Positions 20,527 to 32,611 of a stretch of 64,000 nucleotides of DNA are shown one piece after another. Source of the stretch: Brachionus rotundiformis (Eukaryota > Rotifera > Eurotatoria > Ploima > Brachionidae); the NCBI GenBank assembly GCA_016802295.1, contig JAESIW010000115.1, positions 1,541,995 to 1,605,994 on the forward strand, read 5' to 3'. Numbering within the stretch: the first letter of the stretch is position 1; each line of letters starts with the position of its first letter. The position numbers were made by a program, and so were the translations under genes. The notes beneath the pieces were generated by a model. It was not told where the DNA came from. It ran no database searches and was given only the letters and a program-made list of their open reading frames with translations.

Positions 20527-23500
20527 ATGACTTCTGTCAAACGAAACCAAGGAGAATACTTAAAAATGCTTGATGTGTTGCCAAGCTTGCATCCTCATTC
20601 GTCCAAAAGAAAAAACCTCTATTCAGAAAATTTATGGAACAATTTTAGCTACAGTTCAGATGAAATTCGGCTAATGAAGCAGGTTAAAGGTGTTTTAAAT
20701 AATAACACCTTTGAAATTATTAGGCACAAATTACACAGCCGAAATTTGCATAGGCACAAGGATATTAAGCATGGGATCCTGGGCGTTCACAATTTAAAGC
20801 ACAATATTTCCAGTCCTGATAGACCAATTGGCATGATACTTCCAAAAAAGTGTGAAAATATAGACACTTTAGAAAAAATAGATAATTATAAACATTCTTC
20901 TAGCTCAGTTGCGTCAGCTAGCCCTAGCAGTTCTCCATCTAGTAGTAAGTGAAATTAAAAATTTTCAACATTTAGAGTGTTTATAAAATTATTTAATCAA
21001 CGTCTCCGCTTGCTAAGAAACTGATCTTAAGTGGATTTAAATTTTTAAAAGATTAGTTATGTACCTGTTCTAAGCACTTTATTTTTTGTGAAAAAAAAAA
21101 AATGGAAAATTTAGAGATTTTAATTTTGCCTGTTTCTCAAGCAACGACAAGCGGTTCCAAAATGGACACAAAAAAAGCCCGCTTGAATGATCAAGATTTG
21201 GTTGCCACCGATGAATCAAGCGATTTTTTCACTCATCCATCACTTGGCTCGTTTCGGTACCAATTGTCCAATTCAAATTCATCAAAAGCACGGCAAAAAT
21301 CTAAACTACAATTTAAAATACACTCTAAAAATTTTACTGTGAGTGCATGGTATCTTTTTGGCAAATATTTTACTTTTTTTAAAGGCAAGAAATTTTTTCC
21401 GGCACAAAGTCCGTCTTGTTATAGTCCTGATACGGCTTGTCGACTTTGCTTTGGAAAAATTCAAGTAAAATTTACTCAAAATTTTTCTATACTGTCTAAG
21501 CTAGCAAGCAAAAAGCAATTAAATAGCTTTGTTATAATTATTTTGGAAATGCTTTTCTGAATAAAAAAAAGTTCCCACTAATTGTAGATAAAGTTTGTTT
21601 TAGGGCATACTTTTATTTTTTGCTTAATTACAAATAGTTTTTATTACTTGAAGAACAACCACCTATGCCATTAAATTTCCATTCGATTTTGGCTTATTAG
21701 TGTTGTCAATTTAAATTAACAGTAAATAAAAATGCTCGAACTGCTTTACGGCAATATTTAAATTAATAGAATTAAATTTTTTATTTAACCAAGGTTATGA
21801 ATTACATTAAACTTGTTTTCAGACGTTTCGAGCAATCTGTTCTATTGAGCTTAGGGAAAAAAATCCGATTTTTGTTCTCAAATTTAATTTTAAATTGTTT
21901 TTTAAAGAAAAAAGTTTATGAGAATTCAGCAAAATCAGAAGATGGATAACATTACAGAACTGGTCCAGGAAACATTTTCGGCTCCGACTGACTCAGATAA
22001 AGTTGTCTTTAACAAAGACTATTACAAAGCAAAAAAAGAGGTATTTTTTTAAATTAATAATTTGAAAAAAATCAACTTCTTGATAAAATCAAACCTTTGA
22101 TTGAATTTTACCGCTTCTGGTTCTAATAAAAATCATTTAAAATTGATTACTTAATTGTTTTGAGTTTAAAAAATTTAACTACTTCTCTGGTAAAAGTAAA
22201 AAAATAATTAGATAAATTGTCTTTGGTAACTAAATGGTCTTTCATTTGATCTTTCCAATTAAACTTCATTGAATTTGCTTAGCAACAGATATTTCAATTG
22301 TTTTTTACAAAGCTAGGAAATAAATTGTCAAGTTTTTTAAATGATAACAATATTTTAAAACTTTAAAAAAATATCGAAATAGATCTTATTAGAATCAATC
22401 ATAATTAAAACTTTTTAATTAGATTGTAATTCAACTAATGTGATTTGAGTTTTGATTTTACAATTTCAATAAGTATTTCATAATTAAAATTTAACAATAA
22501 TAATTTTTATTTGTTTACATTATTCTAAGAATAAAAATATTTAAATTTTGAAATTATTGTCACATTCTTTTAATTTGGAAAAAAAATTTAACTATTAAAA
22601 TACTAATTAAATTTTTTAAAATTTAATTAATTTAATTTATAGACTGATCTGAGCCGAGATATTCAATATGCGCTGACAATTCCACCCGAATCAAGAACTC
22701 CGGAACAAATTAAACTAGTTAAAAAAAGTTCAACAATGTCTAAAATATAATTAAACTCTTAAGTTTACTTTTAAAAAATAGGCACGGATAGGACTATTAC
22801 GGATGGAATCATTCGCAGAGTATCCTGTTAATATGCAGGAAAAAATATGCAAATGTGCATTTTACCAAAAGTATTCGAATAATTTTAAAGCAAAATTCAA
22901 ATAAACATTGAGTTTTATCTAGGATACCTCCTAAACGAGTTGTAATTAGACAGGGACAAGTTGCTGATAGCTTTTACTTTATAATCTCAGGACAAGGTAA
23001 GAGAACTATTATCAATTTTTTCATAAATAAATATTTTTTTAAAAAGCTATGGTAACTGTTTTAGATGAAGATAAAAAAACAGGTGATGTTAAGAATCGAA
23101 TTCTGGCAGTGTTAAGAGATGGTACATGCTTTGGCGTAAGTTCAATTTACTTAAAATTTAAAGCTTTATTTTTTTAAACATAATCGCATTAAAATTCATT
23201 AAAATGCTTTTGTTTAAATTAACACCTGTCATTTTAAAATACATTTAAATTTTTTAAGGAATTAGCATTTCTTTATAACACAACCCGCACTGCAACTGTC
23301 ACATCTTTAACTACCATGGAGCTAATTTCAATTGGCAGAGATGACTTTTATGATATTTTCATGTCCAATCGAGGACAAGAACCTGAGCATATACAATTTC
23401 TTCGAAAATGTGAATTTACCAAAGACTGGCCCATTCATATTTTGCTCCAGAACCCAACAAGCTGCGTGTTTCACTACTACAAGTAACTTTAGAAACTCTT

Positions 23501-24418
23501 AATTAGAAAAATTAGCAAATATATTTCCTTTTCCCAAGACGCAACCAAGTTATAGTTTCAGACAGTACCAAAAATGAGTACATATTCGTGGTCAAATCTG
23601 TAAGAACCTAATTAAAATTCCAATTAAATATTAACATAATAAAATTCCTATTAACCAGGGTACATGCCAAGTATTGAAAAAACTGGACAATGTAAAGCCA
23701 AGAAAACTGCTACAAGGAAGATCGATTTCGAAAGAAAATTTCTTAATAGATACTTATAGTAATTTAACTTAATAGGCTTATTTAAATCTTATTTATCAAT
23801 GTTAATTTAGAACCAAAAATAAATACACGAGTTAGAACTGAAAGTATAGAAAGTAGTGAGAGAAATATTCCTGTAAGAAAAAAAAATTAAATTTAAATAA
23901 TTAAATATATTTTTTTGGTAATAGTGGTCAGTGACGCATTTGAATGAGTCTTCGGTTAAAGAAAAACCTGAGCCTGTTTTTCTGCAAATTCAAACTCTCA
24001 AAGCTGGTGACACCTTTGTGAGCCAAATATCAAATTTAAATTTAAAGGCTTCTTTAATAAATATTTACTTTAAGGGTTTAAATATATTAAAATTTGACGA
24101 AACCGATGTAAATATATCAAATCCTCACTTGAGTCTAGTAGGTTTGGAGAATTATTTTTTTCTTATTTTAATTTTTCCAAACAGATAAGCAATGGAAGCG
24201 AGGTTTTGATGCTTAAAAAAGACACTTTTTTGAAATATTCAAACGACAAAGTAAAACAAAATATTAGACAGATGTTTCAACCATATGCCAGTACCAAAGA
24301 AATGCAAAAAAAACTCCAAACCGCTACTGATTGGAAGTATTTCAAAAGCAAACATATGCAAGAACTTTATTCGAATCTAAGAAAGCCAAGACCAATGTCC
24401 ACAAAATTAAAAATATAA
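20527..24418 (+). CDS. cyclic nucleotide-binding domain protein (CNBD2-like)
   Basis: Exons resolved: 20527-20944, 21142-21338, 21385-21464, then (after an unresolved junction) about 21918-22040, 22643-22717, 22782-22870, 22923-22996, 23047-23135, 23259-23482, 23539-23599, 23659-23758, 23811-23872, 23925-24017, 24075-24137 and 24185-24418. The N-terminus is Ser-rich; a basic helix (RHKVRLVIVLIRLVDF) follows. CNBD2-type blocks are FNKDYYKAKKE, IPPESRTPEQIKL and FAEYPVNMQEK. The first CNB domain has PPKRVVIRQGQVADSFYFII and the phosphate-binding cassette FGELAFLYNTTRTATV, whose Glu and Arg are both kept, so nucleotide binding is plausible. A second, weaker CNB fold follows (NEYIFVVKSGTCQVL, then LQIQTLKAGDTF, then ISNGSEVLMLKK). 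Known CNBD2 acts in sperm formation. Between 21465 and 21917 an exon may start at 21823, but its join to the 21918 exon is uncertain. Confidence 0.78.
22041..22642 (+). other. long intron of the CNBD2-like gene
   Basis: About 600 bp, AT-rich. It is the longest clearly bounded intron of this gene, and nothing else can be seen in it. Confidence 0.6.
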
Positions 24419-24558
24419 TCAATATGATCTTGAACAAAAGAGGAGGAAAGCAAATTCTAAAGCTTCCACATCATTTTTGATCAATAATTTTCTTGTATAA
24501 TAAATTTTTAAATTTTAGAAAATTTTGTGTATAGTTTTACTTTTTTTTGAAATTTAGT

Positions 24559-25434
24559 CTACAATATAAAAACTTTGTAAAGTAAATTAATTAAAACAAA
24601 ACTTAAAATATAAACAACAAAATTGTCAATCAAAATAAAGAGGAAGTTAAGAGCAACCATTAGTTTTTTCAATGACTTTTGCGAAATGCCACATAATTGT
24701 AACAACGTCCGGAACAATTGGAATTGGGAACTTGTAGCCTAAAGATAAAAATTAAACTAGACTAATTTTTTTAAACATTTGATTGAAATTTAGAAAATAT
24801 TTTAACAAAAATAAAAATATTTGAATTTAATATTTACCGGAAAATATTTAAGGTGGATGATTAAATGAGCAGCCTCTAAAGTAAAAAATGGCAGCAAAAC
24901 ATTCTTTTAAAAGAATTCAAATTTAAAAAAGTTATTTTTTAAAAATAAATTATTGAAAAACATACATGATAGACATACTCTGATTGCTTTAAATAAAAAA
25001 GAGTAGTGCTAAACAAAGCCAATGAGAAAAAAAGTAAAATTTCTATATTTGAGTGACCATTAAATGTATAAGGCAATATTGGATCATTTTCATCAGGTCT
25101 TCTTGATTCTAAAGTATTTTCTACTATATCTCCGGAAAAATCATCAGCTCTTTGATTTGGTAAAAAGTGCTCAGACTCTGGTTGTTGATGTAGAGTTTTT
25201 TTTTCATTCGGACATGGTACACTAGATTTTTGTTCGGCTATTTTATTTACATCTTGTTTCAAATCTACATGCTCACCTTTGGTAATTTGGCTCTCGGAAT
25301 TTTTAATTCCTTTTTTAACCATTATTTTTATTGCGGAATTAGATAAAAATTTTGTTACCCATCAAAACTTTGAGGCGTTCTTCGCTGTTTTTTAAGATTT
25401 TCTGGCGCCTTAACTCAGCTTGATCTGAACTCAT
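24559..25434 (-). CDS. CAMLG: CAMLG / GET2-like tail-anchored protein insertion receptor
   Basis: Four exons on the minus strand: 25434-25359, 25309-24966, 24903-24838 and 24738-24559. Phases fit and the product is 221 aa (human CAML 296). The N-terminus has the diagnostic basic motif AELRRQKILKNSEERL (residues 6-21), which in CAML/Get2 recruits the GET3/TRC40 ATPase. A polar, low-complexity linker follows. Hydrophobic segments lie at about 118-140, 146-165 and 190-220, in the C-terminal membrane part typical of the family. CAML with WRB forms the ER receptor that inserts tail-anchored proteins. The middle of the protein is not conserved, so identity rests on the N-terminal motif plus topology. 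The gene ends about 140 bp from the stop of the CNBD2-like gene, tail to tail. Confidence 0.75.
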
Positions 25435-26137
25435 CTCAATATCAGGGCTTTGTGTCGGAATAAAAATGAATCAAAATTTCATTTTAAAGTTTATATCTAT
25501 TTTTAAGATTGAGGAATAATTTTTAAAATGAATTAATATTCAAAATTCGTCTTTTTTAACTTAACTTTATAATTAGAAATTCTCATTTATCTTTATTTTT
25601 CAAAAAAATTAAACAAATTATTTAAATAAACTAAAAAATTTGAAAAAAAAATTTTATTATATATTAATGATTAAAAATAAATAAATCTATAGCTATTTAA
25701 CAGAATAAGAATTTTTAAGTTGATATTTAAATTTTTGAGCTATTCCGAGCATATTCTTTTGAATAAAATTTTAATAATTCAAATTATTTTAAATAAATAA
25801 ATATAATAATTGCTTTATTATTTACCTTCTATTGAAACCATTTGTTGGCAAGTTTTAGAAATTTTCTTAATAAAGATTTTGTTAAAAATTAAAAAGACAA
25901 TTAAAATTTTAACTACATTCCTAAGAAATAGAGAAAATATGCATGCAAATTATTTCAACACAAAATCTTTCAACTAGTTTAATACATGTATTGGTATTGG
26001 TAGACTAAATGCATTCAAATTTTTTCAGCGCATTCACCAATACTGAGCACATTAAAAAAACTAAAAATTAGTTTTTTTGAATAAGCTAAAGTAAAAGCAT
26101 CGATAATTATTAACTAGCATAAACCTTTTGCAAAAAA
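25435..26137. other. divergent intergenic region between CAMLG-like and RPL23
   Basis: About 700 bp, AT-rich, no ORF. It should contain both promoters. The sequence just before the RPL23 start has a pyrimidine-containing CCTTTTG, but no clear 5' TOP can be called. Confidence 0.5.
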
Positions 26138-26695
26138 ATGGCATCCAAAAGAGGTATAATGTTTAAATCCAATTTAATCACCAACTACATGTGTTTATTG
26201 ACAACAATTTTTTTCCAATCTAGGTAGAGGAGGTGTTGGTGGTGGTAAATTCAGAATTTCACTTGGTTTACCAGTAGGCGCCGTAATTAATTGTGCCGAT
26301 AACACCGGAGCTAAAAACTTGAACATTATTGCCGTAAAAGGTTTCGGTGCCAGATTGAACAGACTGCCAGCCGCTTGTGTTGGTGACATGATCATCTCGA
26401 CTGTAAAAAAAGGAAAGCCAGATTTACGTAAAAAAGGTAACATCATTTCGGATTTAAATATCTAGTTTTAATTATAATTAAAGAAATATTTTTTTAAGTA
26501 ATACCAGCTGTTGTTGTAAGGCAGAGGAAGTCTTATAGAAGGAAGGATGGTACTTTTATATACTTCGAAGACAACGCAGGGGTGATAGTAAATAACAAAG
26601 GCGAGTTAAAAGGCTCTGCTATCACCGGACCAGTAGCCAGAGAGTGCGCCGACTTGTGGCCAAGAGTTGCTTCATTAGCCCAGGCTGTAGCTTAA
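26138..26695 (+). CDS. RPL23: 60S ribosomal protein L23 (uL14)
   Basis: Three exons: 26138-26153, 26224-26436 and 26499-26695, giving 141 aa (human 140). The first exon codes only five residues plus one base, a common layout for ribosomal protein genes. Nearly every family block is present: KFRISLGLPVGAVINCADNT, GAKNLNIIAVKG, RLNRLPAACVGDM, KKGKPDLRKK, RQRKSYRRKDGTFIYFEDN, GVIVNNKGELKGSAITGPV, and RECADLWPRVAS. It is a component of the large ribosomal subunit near the subunit interface. The second acceptor (26498) is chosen because it restores VIPAVVV after RKK. GC content is higher than in neighbouring genes, as expected for a highly expressed gene. Confidence 0.97.
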
Positions 26696-28051
26696 ATTAT
26701 GTTTGTTAAATATTTTTACGCTATTACTACAGGCTAACGAATAAAATAATATAAAAAAAAAGTTTATACTTTTATATCCTTTAAGACATGGTCCAAATTT
26801 AAGATTTTTAGTTTAGATCTTTGAATTAAATTTAATTTTAATTTAATCACGTTTAGAATATTAAAAACAAATATATAAATGACATATTCGATAATAACTA
26901 AGTAGTTAATAATAATTAAATTTGATTTAAAAAAATTTATTTTTTTAACATGACATGATCAAAAATTATTATGACATCAAAATATAACTTAATATAATCT
27001 ATTTTCGATTTTAAAGTTAAAAGGAATTGTCTTTTACTAAAAGATTGCTTAATCAACTACTTAATTTAATTAATGAAATAGTCTTAAGTATTTTTCACAA
27101 CATTTTTAAAGTAGTAAAATTAATTTTTGATAATTTATTTGTGAATCTTTTAAAGTATTTTTAACAAAGCATATTAGAATGAAAATATTCGATAGACGGT
27201 TTAACAATTGATAAATAATCAATTAAGCCAATTTAAAATTTGTCTAATTTGAAAAATTAAACAAATTAATTGATTAGGGATCTATCTAAGTTTAAAAAGG
27301 TATATATTAGTTCATTTTAAAAGCTAATAATTAGGATAAAAAAAAATCTTGATTGTGAAATTAATTACAGAAATAAATTTAATAGCTTAATTGTTTAACA
27401 TCTCCATAACTCTATAATAAATATTAATCCCTAAAAATGTTTACCATAAAAACATGTCGTTGCACTTGTGAAACAAAAATAGTAAAAAGCTTTGAAAAAA
27501 CTTATGTTTAATAATTTTTATTTTAAATTAAAAAGTTTATGCAAAAAGTTCTTCAATTACTCCGAAAAAATTTATTCTTGTTTTTTTTTCAGCTAATAGT
27601 TTATGTAAATAAAATAATGTAAATAAATCATTTTGGAAAATTTTTGACTAAATTCCTCTTTTTTATTCAACATTTTCATTATAAAATTCTTTTATAGTTT
27701 AAATTTCAATTTTATTAATATTTAAAGATAAATTTTTTTGAAATTGGTAATAGGCATCATTAAAAGTCAACTTAAAATTTTTGATAAGGTTTTAATTTAA
27801 TTCAATTAATTGATTTTACACAATTAAATATTCACTTATTTAAAATTTGAAATTGGTGGAGAAAATTTGGAAAGAGCACATCAGTGCACAATCCGAAGCT
27901 ATTTGACAGGGACAAAAGACCAGTAGGATAATTGATAAAAATTTATGTGGTTTATTTATCAAATATTTCAATAATTATATCAAAAAGATTTTAAATTCAT
28001 AAATAGTTTTATGTTAAAATAAATATATTCAATTTTATAAAGTAAATGTTT
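26696..28051. other. 1.35-kb non-coding region between convergent genes
   Basis: AT-rich, stops in all frames. It contains the 3' ends of RPL23 (+) and CASP (-); nothing else is recognised. Confidence 0.5.
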
Positions 28052-30088
28052 TCAATGTGGTGGTTGAAATCCTTTCTGTCCATGTACTTGAGCCATATGT
28101 TCTCTATAGGCATGAGCGCATTCTGCTGAAAAGTCTCTATGTGATGCATCCTCATGAGCTATAGTGTACAAACTCAAGAATATTAACAAATGAATTAAAA
28201 AAAAATAGCCAAAAAATATCAATCGGGCAGTTTTGCTCGATACTATAAAGCGGCTAATTATCAGTGTAAATTTATCATGTAATTTAAGGTCACTGTAGCG
28301 CTTCTGCTTCTCGCGGTAACTAAACTTGGAAAATGGATCAAGCTTTTTTTCATATTCAGTGGTATACCGATTCAATACCGGTATAGAGTCATCATCATCA
28401 TTCAAAGAAATGGAAGTTGTTTTGGGTCCTTTGGAAAAAGACTGCAAAAATTTTATCTTCTCATACAGCTTGACATTATCAGATCTTAACCTATCTATTT
28501 CATTTGTCAAAAAAAGCACTTGTTGTTTATTGCTGATATTCTCACTTTCCAATTCTTGGACACGAGCTCTAAATCTTTCTCTTTGACTTGATACAATGTT
28601 AAACAAACTACTATCTATTTGAGTCTCTTTGCCTGCAGCTTCGCTTATCTGGTCATCAATTCCAATCACTGAATTAATTGATTCATTCTTTAACTCACTT
28701 TCAAAATCACTTTTATTTTCACTATTTTGGGCTAATCTAAGTAAATCTTTTTCCAATTGAATAATTAAACTTTTTTGCTCTAAGTTAACATTGGTCAAGC
28801 CTGAGTTCTCTTTGGTTATTTCTTCATTTTTGGTCTTTAGCTCGTCAAACCGATTTTTAAGTTGAGTATTTTCATTTTGAAGGTGACGATTCTTTTCAAG
28901 GAGTAAAACTTCCAGTGATTTTTGGGACTGTTGTTCAGATGGAGCACCAAGCGGATTATCTTGATAAATATCTTCACTAAATTCAATCGATTTTAAAATC
29001 ATCAACTCTTTTTTTATCTCATCATAATCCTGTTTCTGTCTAAGCTCAAATTCCAATTGTTCCATTGTTCTCTCCTTACTGACCAATTTTTCTTCAAGTT
29101 GGCTTCTCTGGTTCTCGTAGAATTCCCGCGTTTTGTTCGACTTTAATTGCAGTTTTTGAATATCGTCAACCAGTTGGGTTATCTCTTTTTCCTTGGCAGC
29201 TAATTCAACTTCCAGAGCTGATGTCTGAAAATTAGTCAAAGTTAATTGTTTATCTTGATTCGAAATATCAGGTTTTTCTTTGGATAATTCTGCGACATAT
29301 TGTTCGTTAAGTCGTTCAGCATTGGCAACCCTATCATTCAGTCTTTCAATATCTTGCATTAAAATTTCGATTTCCAAAGACTTGGCATTTAGTAATTCGT
29401 CCTGTTTTGATTTTAACTCATACAAATCTGTATTGGCTTTTTCCAATTTATTTTGAAGATTGAGGCAGCGCGATTCAGTGTCGCCGAGCTTTTTTACCAG
29501 GTCCAATTGTGAGTTCTGTAATTGGTCTTCTTTATTTGCGTAAAGCTTCTCTAATTCTTTCTCTTTTTCGCTTAATTTAGCCATAATTTGCTGTTCGCTT
29601 TTTTCCTCAAGTTCTTTGATTTTTTCTTTTAAATTTTTGATGGTAACTTCTTGATTTTTAACTTCCGCAAACTCAGCATTGTATTCTTCCAAAGTCTCAC
29701 GCAATTGTTTGTTCTCAATCTCAAGATCTTGGGCTTTTTCAGCTTTCTTTTGAACTCGCTGCAAATTTTCCAAAGATTGGGCCGGATCTGGCAAATCAAT
29801 TATCTGTTTATACAACTTAAGGAGAACTTGCTCCATTAATTTGTTTCGTTTTGTGGACGAGTCTACTTCGTTTTGGAATGATTTAAGAATTGGTCCAACT
29901 AGTTTTCTTTGTTCTTCCGTAATGCTTTTACGGAATTCTTTCGTCTGTTCAATTAATTGCTTTCTGGACACGTCACCATCTTCTAATGACTTGGCTATTT
30001 CAATTACTTTGTCGTCCAAGTCGCGTTTTACCGCTTCTATGTCGAACTTTTGCCAAGTCTCTAGAACTAAAGATACTTTCTGTGACAT
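28052..30088 (-). CDS. CASP: protein CASP (Golgi membrane coiled-coil protein)
   Basis: Single exon, 678 aa. CASP is a tail-anchored golgin involved in retrograde transport within the Golgi; in vertebrates it is an alternative product of the CUX1 locus. Family blocks seen are WQKFDIEAVKRDLDDK near the N-terminus, KQLIEQTKEFRKSITEEQRK, LIDLPDP-like IIDLPDPAQSLE, ENKQLRETLEEYNAEFAEVK, NQEVTIKNLKEKI, SALEVELAAKEKEITQLVDD, and KSLEVLLLEKNRHLQNEN. A C-terminal coiled coil (RERFRARVQELE) and DPFSKFSYREKQKRYSDL precede one membrane span (about 622-643). Long heptad-rich coiled coils fill the centre. No Cut repeats or homeodomain are encoded here or nearby. The single exon contrasts with the many exons of this gene in vertebrates. 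Confidence 0.93.
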   Translation of the reverse strand: MSQKVSLVLETWQKFDIEAVKRDLDDKVIEIAKSLEDGDVSRKQLIEQTKEFRKSITEEQRKLVGPILKSFQNEVDSSTKRNKLMEQVLLKLYKQIIDLPDPAQSLENLQRVQKKAEKAQDLEIENKQLRETLEEYNAEFAEVKNQEVTIKNLKEKIKELEEKSEQQIMAKLSEKEKELEKLYANKEDQLQNSQLDLVKKLGDTESRCLNLQNKLEKANTDLYELKSKQDELLNAKSLEIEILMQDIERLNDRVANAERLNEQYVAELSKEKPDISNQDKQLTLTNFQTSALEVELAAKEKEITQLVDDIQKLQLKSNKTREFYENQRSQLEEKLVSKERTMEQLEFELRQKQDYDEIKKELMILKSIEFSEDIYQDNPLGAPSEQQSQKSLEVLLLEKNRHLQNENTQLKNRFDELKTKNEEITKENSGLTNVNLEQKSLIIQLEKDLLRLAQNSENKSDFESELKNESINSVIGIDDQISEAAGKETQIDSSLFNIVSSQRERFRARVQELESENISNKQQVLFLTNEIDRLRSDNVKLYEKIKFLQSFSKGPKTTSISLNDDDDSIPVLNRYTTEYEKKLDPFSKFSYREKQKRYSDLKLHDKFTLIISRFIVSSKTARLIFFGYFFLIHLLIFLSLYTIAHEDASHRDFSAECAHAYREHMAQVHGQKGFQPPH

Positions 30089-30728
30089 GATTACTGATTA
30101 TGTTTTAAAAAAAATTAAATAAAAGGTATTTAAATTTATTTCATAAATTATTCAAAAATTATTATATCAAAATAATAGTTTTGCCATTTTTTTAAAAAGT
30201 TATGTTGGATTTTTCTACTTTTTTTATTTTATAATTATAATAAAAAATCCTAAATAAATTTGAATTTGTAAAATTTGATTTTAATTTAAAATTGTTCAAG
30301 TGTGCAAATTTTAAAGCCTTGTTATTTATATTAAACAAAACTTTATTTGAATCAATGGTATCAAAGGCATTTAGTATCTAATCAGGTTTAAGTCACGTTC
30401 GGTGTAGCCGAATTGTGAGAGTTTAAATTAGTTTTAATCAATTTTACATAAGATATCTTCAATATTGGTCCAAGATTTTAACTATTTATATTTCAATGTA
30501 CTCGTGTTAAGTATATTTTATAATTGCTCCAGTAAGAGTACATAAATTTTATATAAAATAAAGAAAAATAAAATAATTTTTTAAATTTTGTTTATGTGAA
30601 TTTTTACAATAATAAACTATAAAAAATAAAAAAATTTAAAAATTAAACAAAAAACTTTTAGTCTCTTTTATTTATTTTATTTTAATTTAAAAATAATTTC
30701 AATATAACATTAAAATTTAATTAGGCTA
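30089..30728. other. intergenic region
   Basis: About 640 bp of AT-rich DNA between FAR (stop at 30729) and CASP (start at 30088), both minus strand. No coding signal. Confidence 0.5.
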
Positions 30729-32611
30729 TCAACTAAAAATTAATTTTAATAAAAAGTTTTTTGGTAGTCTATATAAAACGAATTTGGCAAACGTTTTGAT
30801 AAAATTTTTTAAAGCAGGAAGCCTGCTGAAAATGAGTAATACTATTGTTAGATAAAGTACCGATCTTATTATATTTCTGATTAATTTGAATCTTTCAAAA
30901 AACAAAATAAACTTTTTTTTAAAAAGAATACAAATTTTTACCTGAAATATTTGGCTCTATAACTGTCAATTTTAGATAAGTCTTCTTTTAAGAGAAACTT
31001 CTTGATCCCAAGAAAATAATTTTCTGTGTACTTCTCCCACTCGAGGCCCCTGGTATCAAATTGAAAGTCCTTTTGGAAAGAAATGTATCTTTATAAATTA
31101 ATAATTGAAAATAATCCTTTACTTGACTATCATCTTTGCTCATTTCATTTAAAAGCATCAAATAGTTATCAGTGCTGAATTCTAGATGCATCCTGGTAAA
31201 AGTCTCCAAAACATTAATAGCTTTTTGAAGTTTTTTTTGAATTTTAACAAATCTTAAAAAACTCTTTTAAAAAAATTAAAAAAAAAAGCTCAAAACTCAC
31301 ATCGGGCGGCGATTTAAAGCCCTTAGAATAAAATCGGCAAAATATGCTGGTAAAAGTTGTTCCAAGAAGCAAACAATGCTCCTTACCACTCTTAGAAAAA
31401 GGGATAAAACTTTACGTTTATCAAAATTAAATTTTTTTTTACCTTGATCTGGTGAAACGAAAATATGGTAGATAAAATAAATGCTTGGAAGGATATTTGA
31501 CTGAGATTTTATTACAATAGTTTTGGATCATGTCCCAAGTAACACGGTTTGAACGATCAGAGGTGCAGTTAAAAACATTTAATTTTTCTGTCTTACCAGA
31601 TCCACGGAACCAGGCGGATGCTAGCATCATATTGATGACAACATCAACTGGAATTATGTCAGCAGCTGCTTCCTTTTTACCAACCATACAATGAAGAACG
31701 CCCATATTATGGGCTACATAGAGACCGGTTGGTCCATTGTAGTTATCTAGCCAACCTGGAAAAGGCTCAAGCCATGAAGCGCCAACAATAGAAGGGCGCA
31801 CAATCACACAGGGTATTTTAGCTGACTCTTGAAATACCAAGTATTCAGCAATAGCTTTGGTATAAGTGTAAGTATTCGGCTTTGGATGTATTATCTTATC
31901 ATTTAGCAAGTCAATAAAATCATCCTTAATCCAATCGCAAGCTTCTATTATTTTATCTGGCATCACTGGCGGCTTAAACACTTCTTCGGTCACATATTTC
32001 TTATCACAATTGGCATATGCTGTGCTCACATGAACAAATACTTCCAGATTTTTTAGCGATTTGCAAAGCTCTAGCACTTTCTTGGTTCCAATCACATTTA
32101 TACTAACTGCAATCCTAAAAAAAAAATTAATTTTTTTTGATAATTGTCTAGAAAATAAATTAATAAATTAGTTAATTACTTTAAAGGTTCATCGAATCTA
32201 ACTGTAGCTGCCGAATGGAAAATAATATTTACATTTTCCTGTAAATGTTTTCTATCAACTTCAGATAGTCCTAGATTATCGGCAGTCAGGTCGCCCTCTA
32301 CGGCAATAATTTTATCCCTATAATTTGGATGCAGTTCACTTACTTTATCAAATAACTTTACAAAAATAAGAATAAAAATTTTTAAATTTTTTATTATAAT
32401 TTACAGATGGCGCATCAAAAAGCTCATGTAATCTTTCATTTGGTTTTTTTCCTTTCTTGGCTCGTACCAGTACAAATATTTGCTTAAGCTGGTAGCATGA
32501 TCTGAGCAATTTTTCAATTAGTATCTTGCCTAAAAATCCCGTGCCACCAGTAATAAAGATTGATTTGTTGGTAAAATAGGCATTGATGTGGCTGTTACAA
32601 TCCGAATTCAT
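30729..32611 (-). CDS. fatty acyl-CoA reductase (FAR)
   Basis: Seven exons on the minus strand: 32611-32405, 32355-32180, 32114-31443, 31390-31301, 31252-31123, 31069-30942 and 30891-30729. Phases fit and the product is 521 aa, the usual FAR length (about 515). FAR uses NADPH to reduce long-chain acyl-CoA to fatty alcohol for wax esters and ether lipids. Motifs: nucleotide-binding TGGTGFLGK (21-29), VEGDLTADNLGLS, IIFHSAATVRFDE, VHVSTAYANC, and the catalytic Tyr-x3-Lys in YTYTK (Tyr210, Lys214). These are followed by VIVRPSIVGASWLEPFPGW and PVDVVINMMLASAW. The C-terminal sterile domain (RGLEWEKYTENYFLGIKKFL) and a last hydrophobic segment for membrane anchoring are present. I do not assign it to the FAR1 or FAR2 subtype. 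Confidence 0.94.

Noticed and set aside
21102..21560. 152-codon frame with its own ATG as an independent gene
   Set aside because: Internal splice sites (donor at 21339, acceptor at 21384) give better continuity, and the upstream exon joins in phase at 21142; it is part of the CNBD2-like gene.
26195..26446. 83-codon minus-strand frame
   Set aside because: Antisense shadow of RPL23 exon 2.
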